Shown here in pieces: positions 56,964 to 64,000 of a stretch of 64,000 bases of DNA. The notes under the pieces are model-generated. The model was not told where the DNA came from. It saw only the letters and a program-made list of their open reading frames with translations, and did no database searches. The number at the start of each line of letters is the position of its first letter. Within the stretch, counting starts at the first letter, position 1. Made by a program: the position numbers and the translations under genes. The stretch covers positions 496,001 through 560,000 of the forward strand of contig CAVSKX010000002.1 in assembly GCA_963728765.1 (NCBI GenBank). Reading direction: 5' to 3'. Source of the DNA: AC-32 sp963728765. Lineage in GTDB: Bacteria; Actinomycetota; Thermoleophilia; Gaiellales; Gaiellaceae.

Positions 56964-58529
56964 ATGGTGATCGACCCCGTCCAATACGCCCAGCGCTGGA
57001 AGACCCTCGGCGTGCTCTCCCTGAGCCTGGTGATCATCGGGCTCGACAACACGATCCTCAACGTCGCCCTACCCACGCTGCAGGACCACTTCCAGGCTTC
57101 GGCCTCGCGGCTGCAGTGGATGGTCGACGCCTACATGCTCGTCTTCGCCGGCCTGCTGCTCGTCTTCGGCACCCTCGGCGACCGCTTCGGGCGCAAGCTT
57201 GCGCTCCAGGCCGGAGTGTCCATCTTTGGGCTTGCCAGCCTGGCGGCGCCGTTCGCCGGCTCGGCCGGTCAGGTGATAGCGGTTCGGGCCGGGATGGGGA
57301 TCGGGGCAGCGCTGATCATGCCCGCCACGCTCTCGATCATCGCCAACGTCTTCACCGGCGAGGAGCGCGGCAGGGCGATCGCAGTCTGGGCTGCCCTCGC
57401 AGCCGTGGGCATCGGCCTCGGCCCACTCGCCGGCGGACTCCTGCTCGAGTGGTTCTCCTGGTGGTCGGTCTTCATGGTTAACGTCCCGTTCGCAGCGCTG
57501 GCCCTGCTCCTGGGAATTCGTTTCGTGCCCGAGAGCCGCGACCCGCACCCTGGTTCGTTCGACCTGCTTGGGGCCGCACTCTCGACCGTCGGCTTCACCG
57601 TCCTCGTCTACGCGATCATCGAGGCACCCTCGAAGGGCTGGAGCTCCGCGCTCGTGCTCGGGTCACTCGCGATGAGCGTCGTCCTGCTGACCGCGTTCCT
57701 GCTCTGGGAACACCGCTCGGCCGAGCCGATGCTCGATCTGTCCTTCTTCCGCAACGCCAGCTTCAGCGTCGGGACCGCATCCGTCAGCATCGCCTTCTTC
57801 GGCCTGATGGGCGGAGCCTTCGGCCTCACCCAGTACCTGCAGTTCGCGCACGGATACAGCGCGATCCAGGCGGGCGCAATCATGAGCTCGATGGCGCTCG
57901 GGCTGATGCTCGGCTCCGGCTCGTCGAGCAAAGCCGTCGCCCGACTCGGAGCCTCCCGCGTCATCGCAGCCGGGCTGACCGGCCTGGCCGGGCTGCTTGC
58001 GGTGCCGCTGCTCTGGGACGCGAACACCGGCGCACTCGTGTTGGTGCTGTGGTTCTTCGGCTTGACGCTGGCGATGGGCTGGGCCATGGCACCGGCAACT
58101 GCCGCGGTGATCTCCGCGGTCCCGGCGGCCAAGTCCGGCGTCGCCTCCGCCACGAACACCGTCGCGCGCATGGTCGCCGGAGCCCTCGGAGTCGCGGTCA
58201 TCGGGTCGCTCGTCAGCTCCCTCTACACGAACGACGTCGGCGGCAAGTTCGACATCCTTCCGTCCGGCGCTCAGAGCCAGGCCGAGAGCTCCGTCGGCTC
58301 GGCGAGTGCGATCGCGGCCCACCTTCCACCCGAGGTCGCGTCGCGCGTGCTGGCCGTGAGCGGCGAGGCGTTTACGCAGGCGATGGGCTACGGCCTCCTC
58401 GTCGGAGCCGGAGGCGCCGCCGTAGCAGCGGTGCTCGTGCTCCGCTTCCTCCCCGCCCGCGAGGCCCGCAAGGCGGAGCCCGAGGTGGTCGGAGTGGTCG
58501 AACCGGTCGCGCAAGAGAAGGCCGCCTAG
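56964..58529 (+). CDS. DHA2-family MFS drug exporter
   Basis: 521 residues; AAAGGAG before the ATG. The 14-helix layout opens with LSLVIIGLDNTILNVALPTL (motif D1) and continues LQWMVDAYMLVFAGLLLVFG and LGDRFGRKLALQAGVSIF (motif A) to the antiporter motif C around AVGIGLGPLAGGLLLEWFSW. EmrB/QacA-type proton-driven efflux of hydrophobic compounds. A 66-residue gene follows 24 bases on. Confidence 0.92.
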   Translation: MVIDPVQYAQRWKTLGVLSLSLVIIGLDNTILNVALPTLQDHFQASASRLQWMVDAYMLVFAGLLLVFGTLGDRFGRKLALQAGVSIFGLASLAAPFAGSAGQVIAVRAGMGIGAALIMPATLSIIANVFTGEERGRAIAVWAALAAVGIGLGPLAGGLLLEWFSWWSVFMVNVPFAALALLLGIRFVPESRDPHPGSFDLLGAALSTVGFTVLVYAIIEAPSKGWSSALVLGSLAMSVVLLTAFLLWEHRSAEPMLDLSFFRNASFSVGTASVSIAFFGLMGGAFGLTQYLQFAHGYSAIQAGAIMSSMALGLMLGSGSSSKAVARLGASRVIAAGLTGLAGLLAVPLLWDANTGALVLVLWFFGLTLAMGWAMAPATAAVISAVPAAKSGVASATNTVARMVAGALGVAVIGSLVSSLYTNDVGGKFDILPSGAQSQAESSVGSASAIAAHLPPEVASRVLAVSGEAFTQAMGYGLLVGAGGAAVAAVLVLRFLPAREARKAEPEVVGVVEPVAQEKAA

Positions 58530-58553
58530 GAAACCGAGAGGAGGGAAACGAAC

Positions 58554-58754
58554 ATGACCGGTCGATTGCAATCACGGCGTTCGGCTCGCCGTGACGTTCG
58601 GAGGCACGAGCTCACGCCGACGTTCGACGAGCTGGTGCTCATCTACAGGTCGCTGCAGGCGGTCAAGACGCTCGGCGCGATGCAACCCGGAGATGAACTG
58701 CTCGAAGACACGATCGAGCTCGTCGACCAGGCGCTGCACATCGCGATCCGCTAG
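58554..58754 (+). CDS. Small hypothetical protein
   Basis: 66 residues from an ATG with GAGGAGGG upstream. A basic start RLQSRRSARRDVRRHELTPT, then LVLIYRSLQAVKTLGAMQPG and LLEDTIELVDQALHIAIR, which look helical. The strong ribosome site and position after the exporter gene support it. Function unknown. Confidence 0.55.
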   Translation: MTGRLQSRRSARRDVRRHELTPTFDELVLIYRSLQAVKTLGAMQPGDELLEDTIELVDQALHIAIR

Positions 58755-58799
58755 GCCAAGCACCGTGCAATGAACCAGCATCGCGATCAGTTCCGAGCT

Positions 58800-58940
58800 G
58801 TCGCTCGAAGGGTGTCCTTCAGCGGATCGTCGAGGGCGCGGCGCGCGTCACCGCGGCAAGGTGTGCGGCCCTGGGCGTCATCGACCGGGCCGGCACTGGC
58901 CTCGAGCGGTTCGCGACGCCTGCGAGCCATGGCAGATCGA
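58800..58940 (+). pseudogene. GAF-domain fragment of a sensor kinase
   Basis: GVLQRIVEGAARVTAARCAA followed by LGVIDRAGTGLERFATPA matches the start of GAF domains in DevS/DosS-like kinases (typically LxxVLxxIVxxAxxLxxARYAALGV). No start, kinase or rest of the GAF domain is left. Confidence 0.6.
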
Positions 58941-58951
58941 TGCCGCCGCCG

Positions 58952-59524
58952 TTACTCGCCGCCGCTCGGTAGCGTCGGCTGGTCGGTCGGATAGACGCCG
59001 ACCGCGAAGCCGTACATGGTCTTGCCCGACCGTGGGAGCTGGTCGAACTCCGCCACCAACTCCGCCATGCGCTCCCAGAACTCGAGCGCCTGCGCCTCCG
59101 AGATGCGCGCGTGCCGGATGAACCCCCACAGCTTCCCGTCCCGGAACGCCGCAGCCGACTCCCCAGCGGCGATCTCGAAGTCGTTGAAGTCTCGAGGCAG
59201 CTCGTCGCCGTCGGTGCTTCGCTCGACGCTGACGTAGAACATCCGCGCCGTCCGGCCGTAGAAACGCTCCTCGATCGCCCGCACCCGCCGCGTCCGCACC
59301 ACCTGCACCAGCCCGGCCTCGGCGAGCACCTTCACGTGGTGGGCGACCGTGCTCTTCGGGCGTTCGACCGCGACAGCGAGCTCGCTCACCGTCGCCGCCC
59401 GCTCGTGGAGCAGGCCCAGGATCGTGTTGCGGAGGGGATGGCCGAGCGCCTTCACCTGTGAGGGCTCGCTGAGGGCGATTCGGTCGGCGAGGTCGTAGTC
59501 AGGCGGAGGCGATTTGCCAGCCAT
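58952..59524 (-). CDS. ArsR-type winged-helix transcriptional regulator
   Basis: 190 residues. SQVKALGHPLRNTILGLLHE, ATVSELAVAVERPKSTVAHH and VKVLAEAGLVQVVRTRRVRA are the DNA-binding domain. A C-terminal region with RFYGRTARMFYVSVER and FWERMAELVAEFDQLP is longer than in metal sensors and probably binds an organic ligand or aids dimerisation. Divergent from the dienelactone-hydrolase-like gene, with two palindromes in between. Confidence 0.85.
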   Translation of the reverse strand: MAGKSPPPDYDLADRIALSEPSQVKALGHPLRNTILGLLHERAATVSELAVAVERPKSTVAHHVKVLAEAGLVQVVRTRRVRAIEERFYGRTARMFYVSVERSTDGDELPRDFNDFEIAAGESAAAFRDGKLWGFIRHARISEAQALEFWERMAELVAEFDQLPRSGKTMYGFAVGVYPTDQPTLPSGGE

Positions 59525-59546
59525 GGCTGATTAGACTAACATCGCC

Positions 59547-59571
59547 GAACGTTCCAAATTGATGGATCAAT
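59547..59571. promoter_or_regulatory. Two palindromes in the ArsR-hydrolase divergent gap
   Basis: GAACGTTC (59547-59554) and ATTGAT-GG-ATCAAT (59558-59571) lie side by side between starts at 59524 and 59589. Both are AT-rich for this genome and well placed as operators for the divergent regulator. Confidence 0.5.
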
Positions 59572-59588
59572 CTTCGAGAGGATCCGAG

Positions 59589-60176
59589 ATGACCGAGGTT
59601 GTGCTGTACCACCACGTCCAGGGACTGACCGAGGGAGTGCGGTCGTTCGCCGACGAGCTGCGCCAGGCCGGACATACCGTGCACACGCCCGACCTGTTCG
59701 GCGGGCGCACGTTTGACACCATCGAGGAGGGCATGGCCTTCGCGCGCGAAACGGGTTTCGGCGCGCTGGGCGAGCGCGGGGTGGCCGCCGCCGAGGGGAT
59801 CGGCCCCGAGGTCGTGTACGCCGGCTTCTCCTTCGGCGTCATGCCCGCCCAGCAGCTCGCGCAGACACGGCCCGGCGCCCGGGGAGCCTTGCTCATGTAC
59901 TCCTGTCTCCCGGTCTCGGAGTTCGGGGACGCGTGGCCTGACGGCGTTCCGGTACAGGTGCACGGCAAGGAGGCCGACCCGTTCTTCCTCGAGGACCTCG
60001 AGGCCGCGCGGGCGCTCGTCGACTCGACCGACCGCGCCGAGTTGTTCCTCTATCCGGGGGAGGAGCACCTCTTCGCCGACTCGTCGCTCCCGGCATACGA
60101 CGCCGCTGCTGCGGCACTGCTCACCGAGCGCGTGCTGGCGTTCCTCGACGCGGCTCGGGCCGATAAGAAGCGGTGA
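59589..60176 (+). CDS. Dienelactone hydrolase-family protein
   Basis: 195 residues. MTEVVLYHHVQGLTEGVRSF, HTVHTPDLFGGRTFDTIEEG, VVYAGFSFGVMPAQQLAQT (nucleophile position Ser in GFSFG rather than Cys), PVQVHGKEADPFFLEDLEA (acid) and LYPGEEHLFADSSL with the His. Soluble alpha/beta-hydrolase. The ArsR-type gene opposite it probably controls it. The stop overlaps the next start (GTGA). Confidence 0.88.
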   Translation: MTEVVLYHHVQGLTEGVRSFADELRQAGHTVHTPDLFGGRTFDTIEEGMAFARETGFGALGERGVAAAEGIGPEVVYAGFSFGVMPAQQLAQTRPGARGALLMYSCLPVSEFGDAWPDGVPVQVHGKEADPFFLEDLEAARALVDSTDRAELFLYPGEEHLFADSSLPAYDAAAAALLTERVLAFLDAARADKKR

Positions 60177-60637
60177 ACGACCCCGCGCGGTACACGGTCA
60201 AGGCACTCGACGAGTCGACCTGGGATGCGTTCGCCGCGCTGGTGGAACGCAACAACGGCATCTTCGGCGGCTGCTGGTGCATGGGGTTCCATAGCCGCGC
60301 CGCCTATGAGCAAGGTCAGTCGAGCCCGCCGGGTTGGCGGATCGCGTGCAACTTCGTCGGCAGGGGACACCGGCGCCAGGGCGTGGCCTCTGCGGGGCTC
60401 GCCGGAGCGATCGAGCTCATCGCCGGCCTGGGTGGCGGGACCGTCGAGGGACACCCGGAGGCCGCCGGGTCGGTGCCCGCCGGCTTCCTCTTCAACGGTG
60501 CGCTGTCGACCTACGAGAAGCTCGGCTTCGTTCGCGACCGCAAGATCGGCAAGCACCGCTGGGTCATGACCAGGGTCGTCGAGCGACGAGGGCGCCTCCC
60601 GGCGCCCTCGTCAGGTGTTGGTCGCTCAGCCGGCTAG
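60173..60637 (+). CDS. GNAT-like acetyltransferase shortened by an in-frame deletion
   Basis: 154 residues. ALDESTWDAFAALVERNNGI then FGGCWCMGFHSRAAYEQGQS: normal members have about 45-50 residues between CMGFH and the RRAYE segment, here joined in frame. The acetyl-CoA loop is intact (VGRGHRRQGVASAGLAGAIE, motif A RxxGxA-like), as are FLFNGALSTYEKLGFVRDRK and IGKHRWVMTRVV. Whether the shortened fold works is uncertain. Coupled to the hydrolase gene upstream. Confidence 0.75.
   Translation: MNDPARYTVKALDESTWDAFAALVERNNGIFGGCWCMGFHSRAAYEQGQSSPPGWRIACNFVGRGHRRQGVASAGLAGAIELIAGLGGGTVEGHPEAAGSVPAGFLFNGALSTYEKLGFVRDRKIGKHRWVMTRVVERRGRLPAPSSGVGRSAG
60587..60610. terminator. Perfect hairpin between convergent genes
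   Basis: CGAGGGCGCC-TCCC-GGCGCCCTCG, a 10-pair stem with a four-base loop inside the last codons of the GNAT-like gene, 24 bases before the M28 protein stop. Likely bidirectional terminator. Confidence 0.7.
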
Positions 60638-63336
60638 CTCGGCTTGAGCGCGTAGCTGGCGATGGAGTCCAGCGACGGGCTGGCGCTCTGCGACGGCTGG
60701 GCGTTTCCGGCCGCCGCGATCATCGCGTTCTGCTCGTCGGCGGTCAGCGCTCCGCACGGATCCGCCTGCGGCCCGGACGAGGGCGGCAGCGGCTCCGTCG
60801 GCGGAACGAGCGCCGGGTAGTACGTCGGGAAGAAGTCGATCGGCTCCTCCTGTCGGAACGAGCCCCACTTGTTCCCGCCCTGCCCGACCAGCAGCTTGAC
60901 GTCGTGCCAGGCCGCCTGCGTCGGGAAGGTGTGCTGGATCGTCGGGTCGTTCGTCGAGACCACCGGGCTCCCGTCTCCGAAGTCCCAGTAGTACGTGAGC
61001 CCGTTCGTGCCGCCTCTGCTGTCCCGGCTGAAACCGGCATCGAACGTGACCGTGGTCTGGGCGGTCGGCTTCTTCGGTGTCATCTCGAAGTACGCGACCG
61101 GGCGGTCCGGCTTGTTCACCGCGCCGCCCTCCTCCGGGGAGGCGATCACGTACGAGAACCACGTCGCGATGAACTCGACACCTCGCAGCAGCCCTTCCGA
61201 GGGCTTGTCGTAGCCGCCCGGCCCGTGCACGGTGCCGGAGGCCCAGTAGTTGAGGTTCGAGAAGTAGTCGCTCGTGGAGTCCTGGCCGAACTCACCGGCC
61301 AGCGTCGGCTTGCCCTGGGGCGTGTTCGGGTAGCTGGCCGGGTACGGGTTGTCCGCACCGCCCACGAGCGGGTCGATGCTGGAGTCGTACTGGCCGATGT
61401 CGCCGAGGGACGGAATGCCGCGGATGCCGAACGACACCTGGTCGGTGCGTCCGGTGCGGTCGTCGAGGACCGGCGTGTAGAGCGCCTGGTCCTCCGGCAG
61501 GTACGCCGGCACCGAGTGGATCCCCGGCGAGTCGGGCACCGAGCCCGTGTTCTTGAACACGAGCGGGTTCTCCAGCGGGATGCTGAAGTTGTACTTCTGC
61601 CCGAGATCCTGCAACGACTGCGTCACGGCGTTGGCAGCGGAGCCCCGGAACGCCTGCACGGCAGGCAGGTTGTGCTGGAGCCGCTGGATCCCGACCGCGC
61701 CGTAGACGTTGTTCTGGGCCGGCGAGACCGGGGTGGCGTTGATGTTGTTGAACCACGGCCCGGCCTGGCCGTCGAGCAGGTTGCTCATGTAGTACCCGGT
61801 GCCCCACTTGTGGGCCGGGTAGTTGAGGCCGTCCTGGTCGTTGTTCAGCACGCCGATAATCTGGCCCTGCGGGCTGTCCGAGATCAGGCCGGTCGCCGAG
61901 CCGTTCACCGTCGACCCGTAGTCGTGGGCCGCGCTGAGCGGCGCGGACAGCGTGATCCCCGTCCCGAGTGCCGACGTGTCGACGACGCGGGCGCCACTCG
62001 GATGCGCCGAGCCCAGGCCTGCGGTCAGCGTGATGCCGCTGCCGATGTCCTGCGTGGGTGCACCGGTGGCGTGCGACTGTGCGAGCGGGCTCTGCAGCGT
62101 GACGCCCGTGCCCGTCGCCCCGGCGGTGCCGACGCCGGCGATCGTGCCGTACTCGACGTTGGGGAAGCCCGCGTCGAGGACGATGTTCTCGCCGGCGACC
62201 ATGTTCGTCACCGAGGTGACCTTGATGTTCGTGTCGCCCGCGGCGGCCGCGGCGGCGAGGGTCGTCGCCGTGCGCTGACCGGTTCCGACAGTCGCAACCG
62301 TGGCCGTGTCGATCGTCCCGAGGTCGATCTTCAGCGTCTGTCCGGCGGTGATGCCGTTGACGCTCGCGACGAAGATCTTCGTCGCGCCCGGGTCGGTCGG
62401 CTCGGCGAGGGTCGTGTTCGTCGTCGCCGTGCCGACCGAGGCGACGACCGGATTCTCGGTCGAGACCTCGTCGAGGGCGATCGTCGCGCCCACCGGCAGG
62501 TTCGCGGTCGAGGTGACCTTGATGTTCGTGTCGCCCGCCGTCACCGGGGCCGTGATGATCGCCGCCGGCGTGCCCGCCGCCGAGTAGTCGCCGGAGCCGA
62601 CCAGGCCGCCCTCTTCGTTGTCGTAGAGGGTCGCCTTGATCGTGCGAGCCGGATACGTCCCGTTGACCTCGTGCCAGCGGAGCACGGACCCGATCTCCTC
62701 CAGGTTCATGTTCTCGCCCATGTTCGCGTCGTAGCCCGAGCCGTTGCCCCAGTTGCCGGAGTGCATCCCGGTCATGGGCGTGAGGCTCGTCCCGGTGTTG
62801 ACCGCACGGACCGGGGTCGAGTCGTTGTGGCTGGCGAGCATGACCTGCTGGCCGGCGCAGGTGGCGCCGGGGATCGTCAGCTCGGCGTCGTTGAGCTGCC
62901 AGCTTCTCGTGTTGAAGAGGTGGTCCCTCGCGGTGATGTACGTGCCGAGCTCGCCGTTCGGCTGGGGCGTGCTGCTCGTTCCGAGCCCCTTCCACCACGA
63001 GTAGAACTCCTGCGCACCGTTGTAGTTCGGCGGCAGGTTGTTGCTGTCACCGGGTGTCCCGCCGCCGGTCGAGCAGTCGGTTGCCTGCGGCAGGCAGCCG
63101 TCCGAGCCGGCGACCTTGTAGATGAAGTTGGTCGAGTCGAACCAGTTGTGGTCGTAGATCCAGTTCGCATCGATGACGGGATGCGCCGGGTTCGAGAACG
63201 GAGGTGCGGGCGCAGAGGACGCGGCGGTGGACGCGATGAGCCCCGCCGGGATCACCGCCACCGCGAGCAGCAGCAGGACCACCAAGCGGCCCCGGCCGAC
63301 CTTGCGCACGGCCTTGCTCACTCGAGTGCCCCTCAC
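60634..63336 (-). CDS. Secreted M28-type peptidase with repeat insertion and PKD domain
   Basis: 900 residues; GTG at 63336 or 63321. The signal anchor is LVVLLLLAVAVIPAGLIAST. Zinc-peptidase elements: MLASHNDSTPV (His170, Asp172), TLYDNEEGGLVGSGDY (Glu241-Glu242), NNDQDG (about 498) and RTDQVSFGIRGIPSLGDIGQ. Between the Glu pair and NNDQDG, residues about 258-475 are repeats of the form AGDTNIKVTSxxNLxxG. A PKD domain with TYYWDFGDGSPVV follows near residue 795. M28 enzymes are amino- or carboxypeptidases; here secreted. The start overlaps the stop of a paralogue upstream. Confidence 0.85.
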   Translation of the reverse strand: MRGTRVSKAVRKVGRGRLVVLLLLAVAVIPAGLIASTAASSAPAPPFSNPAHPVIDANWIYDHNWFDSTNFIYKVAGSDGCLPQATDCSTGGGTPGDSNNLPPNYNGAQEFYSWWKGLGTSSTPQPNGELGTYITARDHLFNTRSWQLNDAELTIPGATCAGQQVMLASHNDSTPVRAVNTGTSLTPMTGMHSGNWGNGSGYDANMGENMNLEEIGSVLRWHEVNGTYPARTIKATLYDNEEGGLVGSGDYSAAGTPAAIITAPVTAGDTNIKVTSTANLPVGATIALDEVSTENPVVASVGTATTNTTLAEPTDPGATKIFVASVNGITAGQTLKIDLGTIDTATVATVGTGQRTATTLAAAAAAGDTNIKVTSVTNMVAGENIVLDAGFPNVEYGTIAGVGTAGATGTGVTLQSPLAQSHATGAPTQDIGSGITLTAGLGSAHPSGARVVDTSALGTGITLSAPLSAAHDYGSTVNGSATGLISDSPQGQIIGVLNNDQDGLNYPAHKWGTGYYMSNLLDGQAGPWFNNINATPVSPAQNNVYGAVGIQRLQHNLPAVQAFRGSAANAVTQSLQDLGQKYNFSIPLENPLVFKNTGSVPDSPGIHSVPAYLPEDQALYTPVLDDRTGRTDQVSFGIRGIPSLGDIGQYDSSIDPLVGGADNPYPASYPNTPQGKPTLAGEFGQDSTSDYFSNLNYWASGTVHGPGGYDKPSEGLLRGVEFIATWFSYVIASPEEGGAVNKPDRPVAYFEMTPKKPTAQTTVTFDAGFSRDSRGGTNGLTYYWDFGDGSPVVSTNDPTIQHTFPTQAAWHDVKLLVGQGGNKWGSFRQEEPIDFFPTYYPALVPPTEPLPPSSGPQADPCGALTADEQNAMIAAAGNAQPSQSASPSLDSIASYALKPS

Positions 63337-63998
63337 GACTGATCACCTTCCTTCGCGTCCTGCGTGGTACTGCCGCCCTTCTTCGCCGCGTCGATCAGCG
63401 CGGCGCGCTCGGACGGCGAGAAGGTTCCGCACGCGGGAGTCGAAGGTGCAGGGCCTGACGGGCTTTCGACTGCGACGGCCTGCCGGTACGTGCCCCACTT
63501 GCTCGTGTCGCCCTTCTGGACGACCAGCTTCACGTCGGCCCACATCGACGACGCGTAGGTGTGGGTCACGGTCTCGCCGGTGGCGGTCGTGCCGTCGCCG
63601 AAGTCCCAGAAGTACTTCAGGCCGCCCGTCTTTCCGTTCCAGTCCCGGGCGAAGCTCGCGTCGAACGTGACGGTCCTCGTCGAGGTCGGGTTGACCGGAT
63701 CGCTCTCGAAGTACGCGTGGGTGCTCTTCGGCTGCGGCACCGCACCGAGGTAGTCGTTGCCGCTGATCAGCAGCGACGTGTACTCCGCCGGCAGCTCGAG
63801 CGCCCGCAGGAGCTCCTCCGTCGGCGAGGCCTCGCCGTCGAGCCCGTGCGGTGCACCGGAGGCGAAGACGTTCAGGTGCTCGAGCGTGTCGCCCGTGAAG
63901 CCGACCGGCTGTCCCTGGTTGACGTGGAACCGGGCGCCGTTCGGGTGGGCGAACTGCAGCGGGTGGTTGAGCGTGACGGTGTTGCCGCTGATCGACGA
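63333..63998 (-). CDS. Secreted PKD-domain protein, paralogue of the M28 protein; 5' end outside the window
   Basis: The frame is open to the right edge, so only the last 221 residues are seen. SISGNTVTLNHPLQFAHPNG repeats the beta-repeat style of the neighbour (GTGITLSAPLSAAHDYG); NVFASGAPHGLDGEASPTEE parallels its WASGTVHGPGGYDKPSEG; a PKD domain with LKYFWDFGDGTTATGETVTH follows, and the C-terminus ACGTFSPSERAALIDAAKK parallels PCGALTADEQNAMIAAAG. The pair is a tandem duplication, overlapped GTGA. Whether it keeps peptidase residues cannot be seen. Confidence 0.8.
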   Translation of the reverse strand, partial: SSISGNTVTLNHPLQFAHPNGARFHVNQGQPVGFTGDTLEHLNVFASGAPHGLDGEASPTEELLRALELPAEYTSLLISGNDYLGAVPQPKSTHAYFESDPVNPTSTRTVTFDASFARDWNGKTGGLKYFWDFGDGTTATGETVTHTYASSMWADVKLVVQKGDTSKWGTYRQAVAVESPSGPAPSTPACGTFSPSERAALIDAAKKGGSTTQDAKEGDQS

Positions 63999-64000
63999 GA

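Noticed and set aside
60334..63342. 1002-codon plus-strand open frame
   Set aside because: It is the antisense shadow of the M28/PKD gene: Arg/Val-rich with no domain, while the minus strand has signal peptide, metal motifs and PKD.
1..64000. CRISPR arrays, insertion-sequence transposases, replication origin
   Set aside because: No regularly spaced repeats of CRISPR type, no DDE or HUH transposase motifs and no origin-type repeats were seen. Mobility evidence is limited to recombinase and tRNA remnants.

Overview
The window is very GC-rich, often uses GTG or TTG starts, and encodes families typical of Actinomycetota: DUF2254, DUF2255, DUF302, DUF4407, an MmyB-type XRE regulator, LuxR/TPR regulators, secreted M28/PKD proteins and BNR proteins. 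I infer a soil actinobacterium, perhaps class Thermoleophilia. That placement comes from family content, not from a marker gene. No rRNA, CRISPR array or intact tRNA is present.

The left and central part (about 4.4-40 kb) is an accessory region built around repeated remnants of a tRNA gene. Eight direct-orientation copies (A-H) of the 3' half of a tRNA-Thr(GGU)-like gene lie at 4672, 11064, 13288, 14810, 16980, 25627, 37406 and 39608. Several are preceded by a decayed 3' end of a tyrosine recombinase and followed by a shared downstream flank. One nearly full-length but twice-frameshifted integrase (4704-5889) abuts copy A. This is what serial insertion at one tRNA gene would leave, and it predicts an intact tRNA-Thr upstream of position 1. 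The stretches between copies carry small stand-alone enzymes (RibD_C/DHFR-like proteins, DsrE proteins, cupins, SRPBCC proteins, split-barrel oxidases, SAM methyltransferases), many regulators and many broken genes.

Region by region. 0-4.4 kb: DUF2254 protein, then LuxR/TPR regulator, DsrE and methyltransferase on the minus strand. 4.4-18.8 kb: integrase, broken serine hydrolase, a berberine-bridge-type flavoenzyme fused to a cyclic-nucleotide-binding domain, a MarR/methyltransferase divergent pair with matched operators, and many fragments. 18.8-25.5 kb: XRE regulator/alcohol dehydrogenase pair, an ArsR-controlled thiol block (DUF2892, thioredoxin, OsmC; ArsR, glutaredoxin-like, DUF302), PAP2 phosphatase and cation/proton antiporter. 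25.8-32 kb: NarL regulator with PAS-GAF kinase, MMPL transporter, fba pseudogene, metal-sensing ArsR with cation efflux protein. 32-40.4 kb: esterase, DD-carboxypeptidase with an OmpR-type two-component pair, two DHFR-like genes, a secreted beta-propeller. 40.8-47.9 kb: cupin-cyclase fusion, hydrolase, cytochrome bd oxidase (cydAB), DUF4407 protein. 47.9-64 kb: secreted BNR protein, acid phosphatase, PLP decarboxylase with a shortened cupin, a second FAD oxidase, PAP2 protein, DHA2 exporter, ArsR with dienelactone-hydrolase-like protein, and two adjacent M28/PKD secreted proteins, the second cut by the window end.

The most unusual items are the tRNA-half array, the flavoenzyme-cNMP-binding fusion, the cupin-cyclase fusion, an M28 peptidase split by a repeat insertion, and a recurrent pattern of genes shortened by internal deletion.
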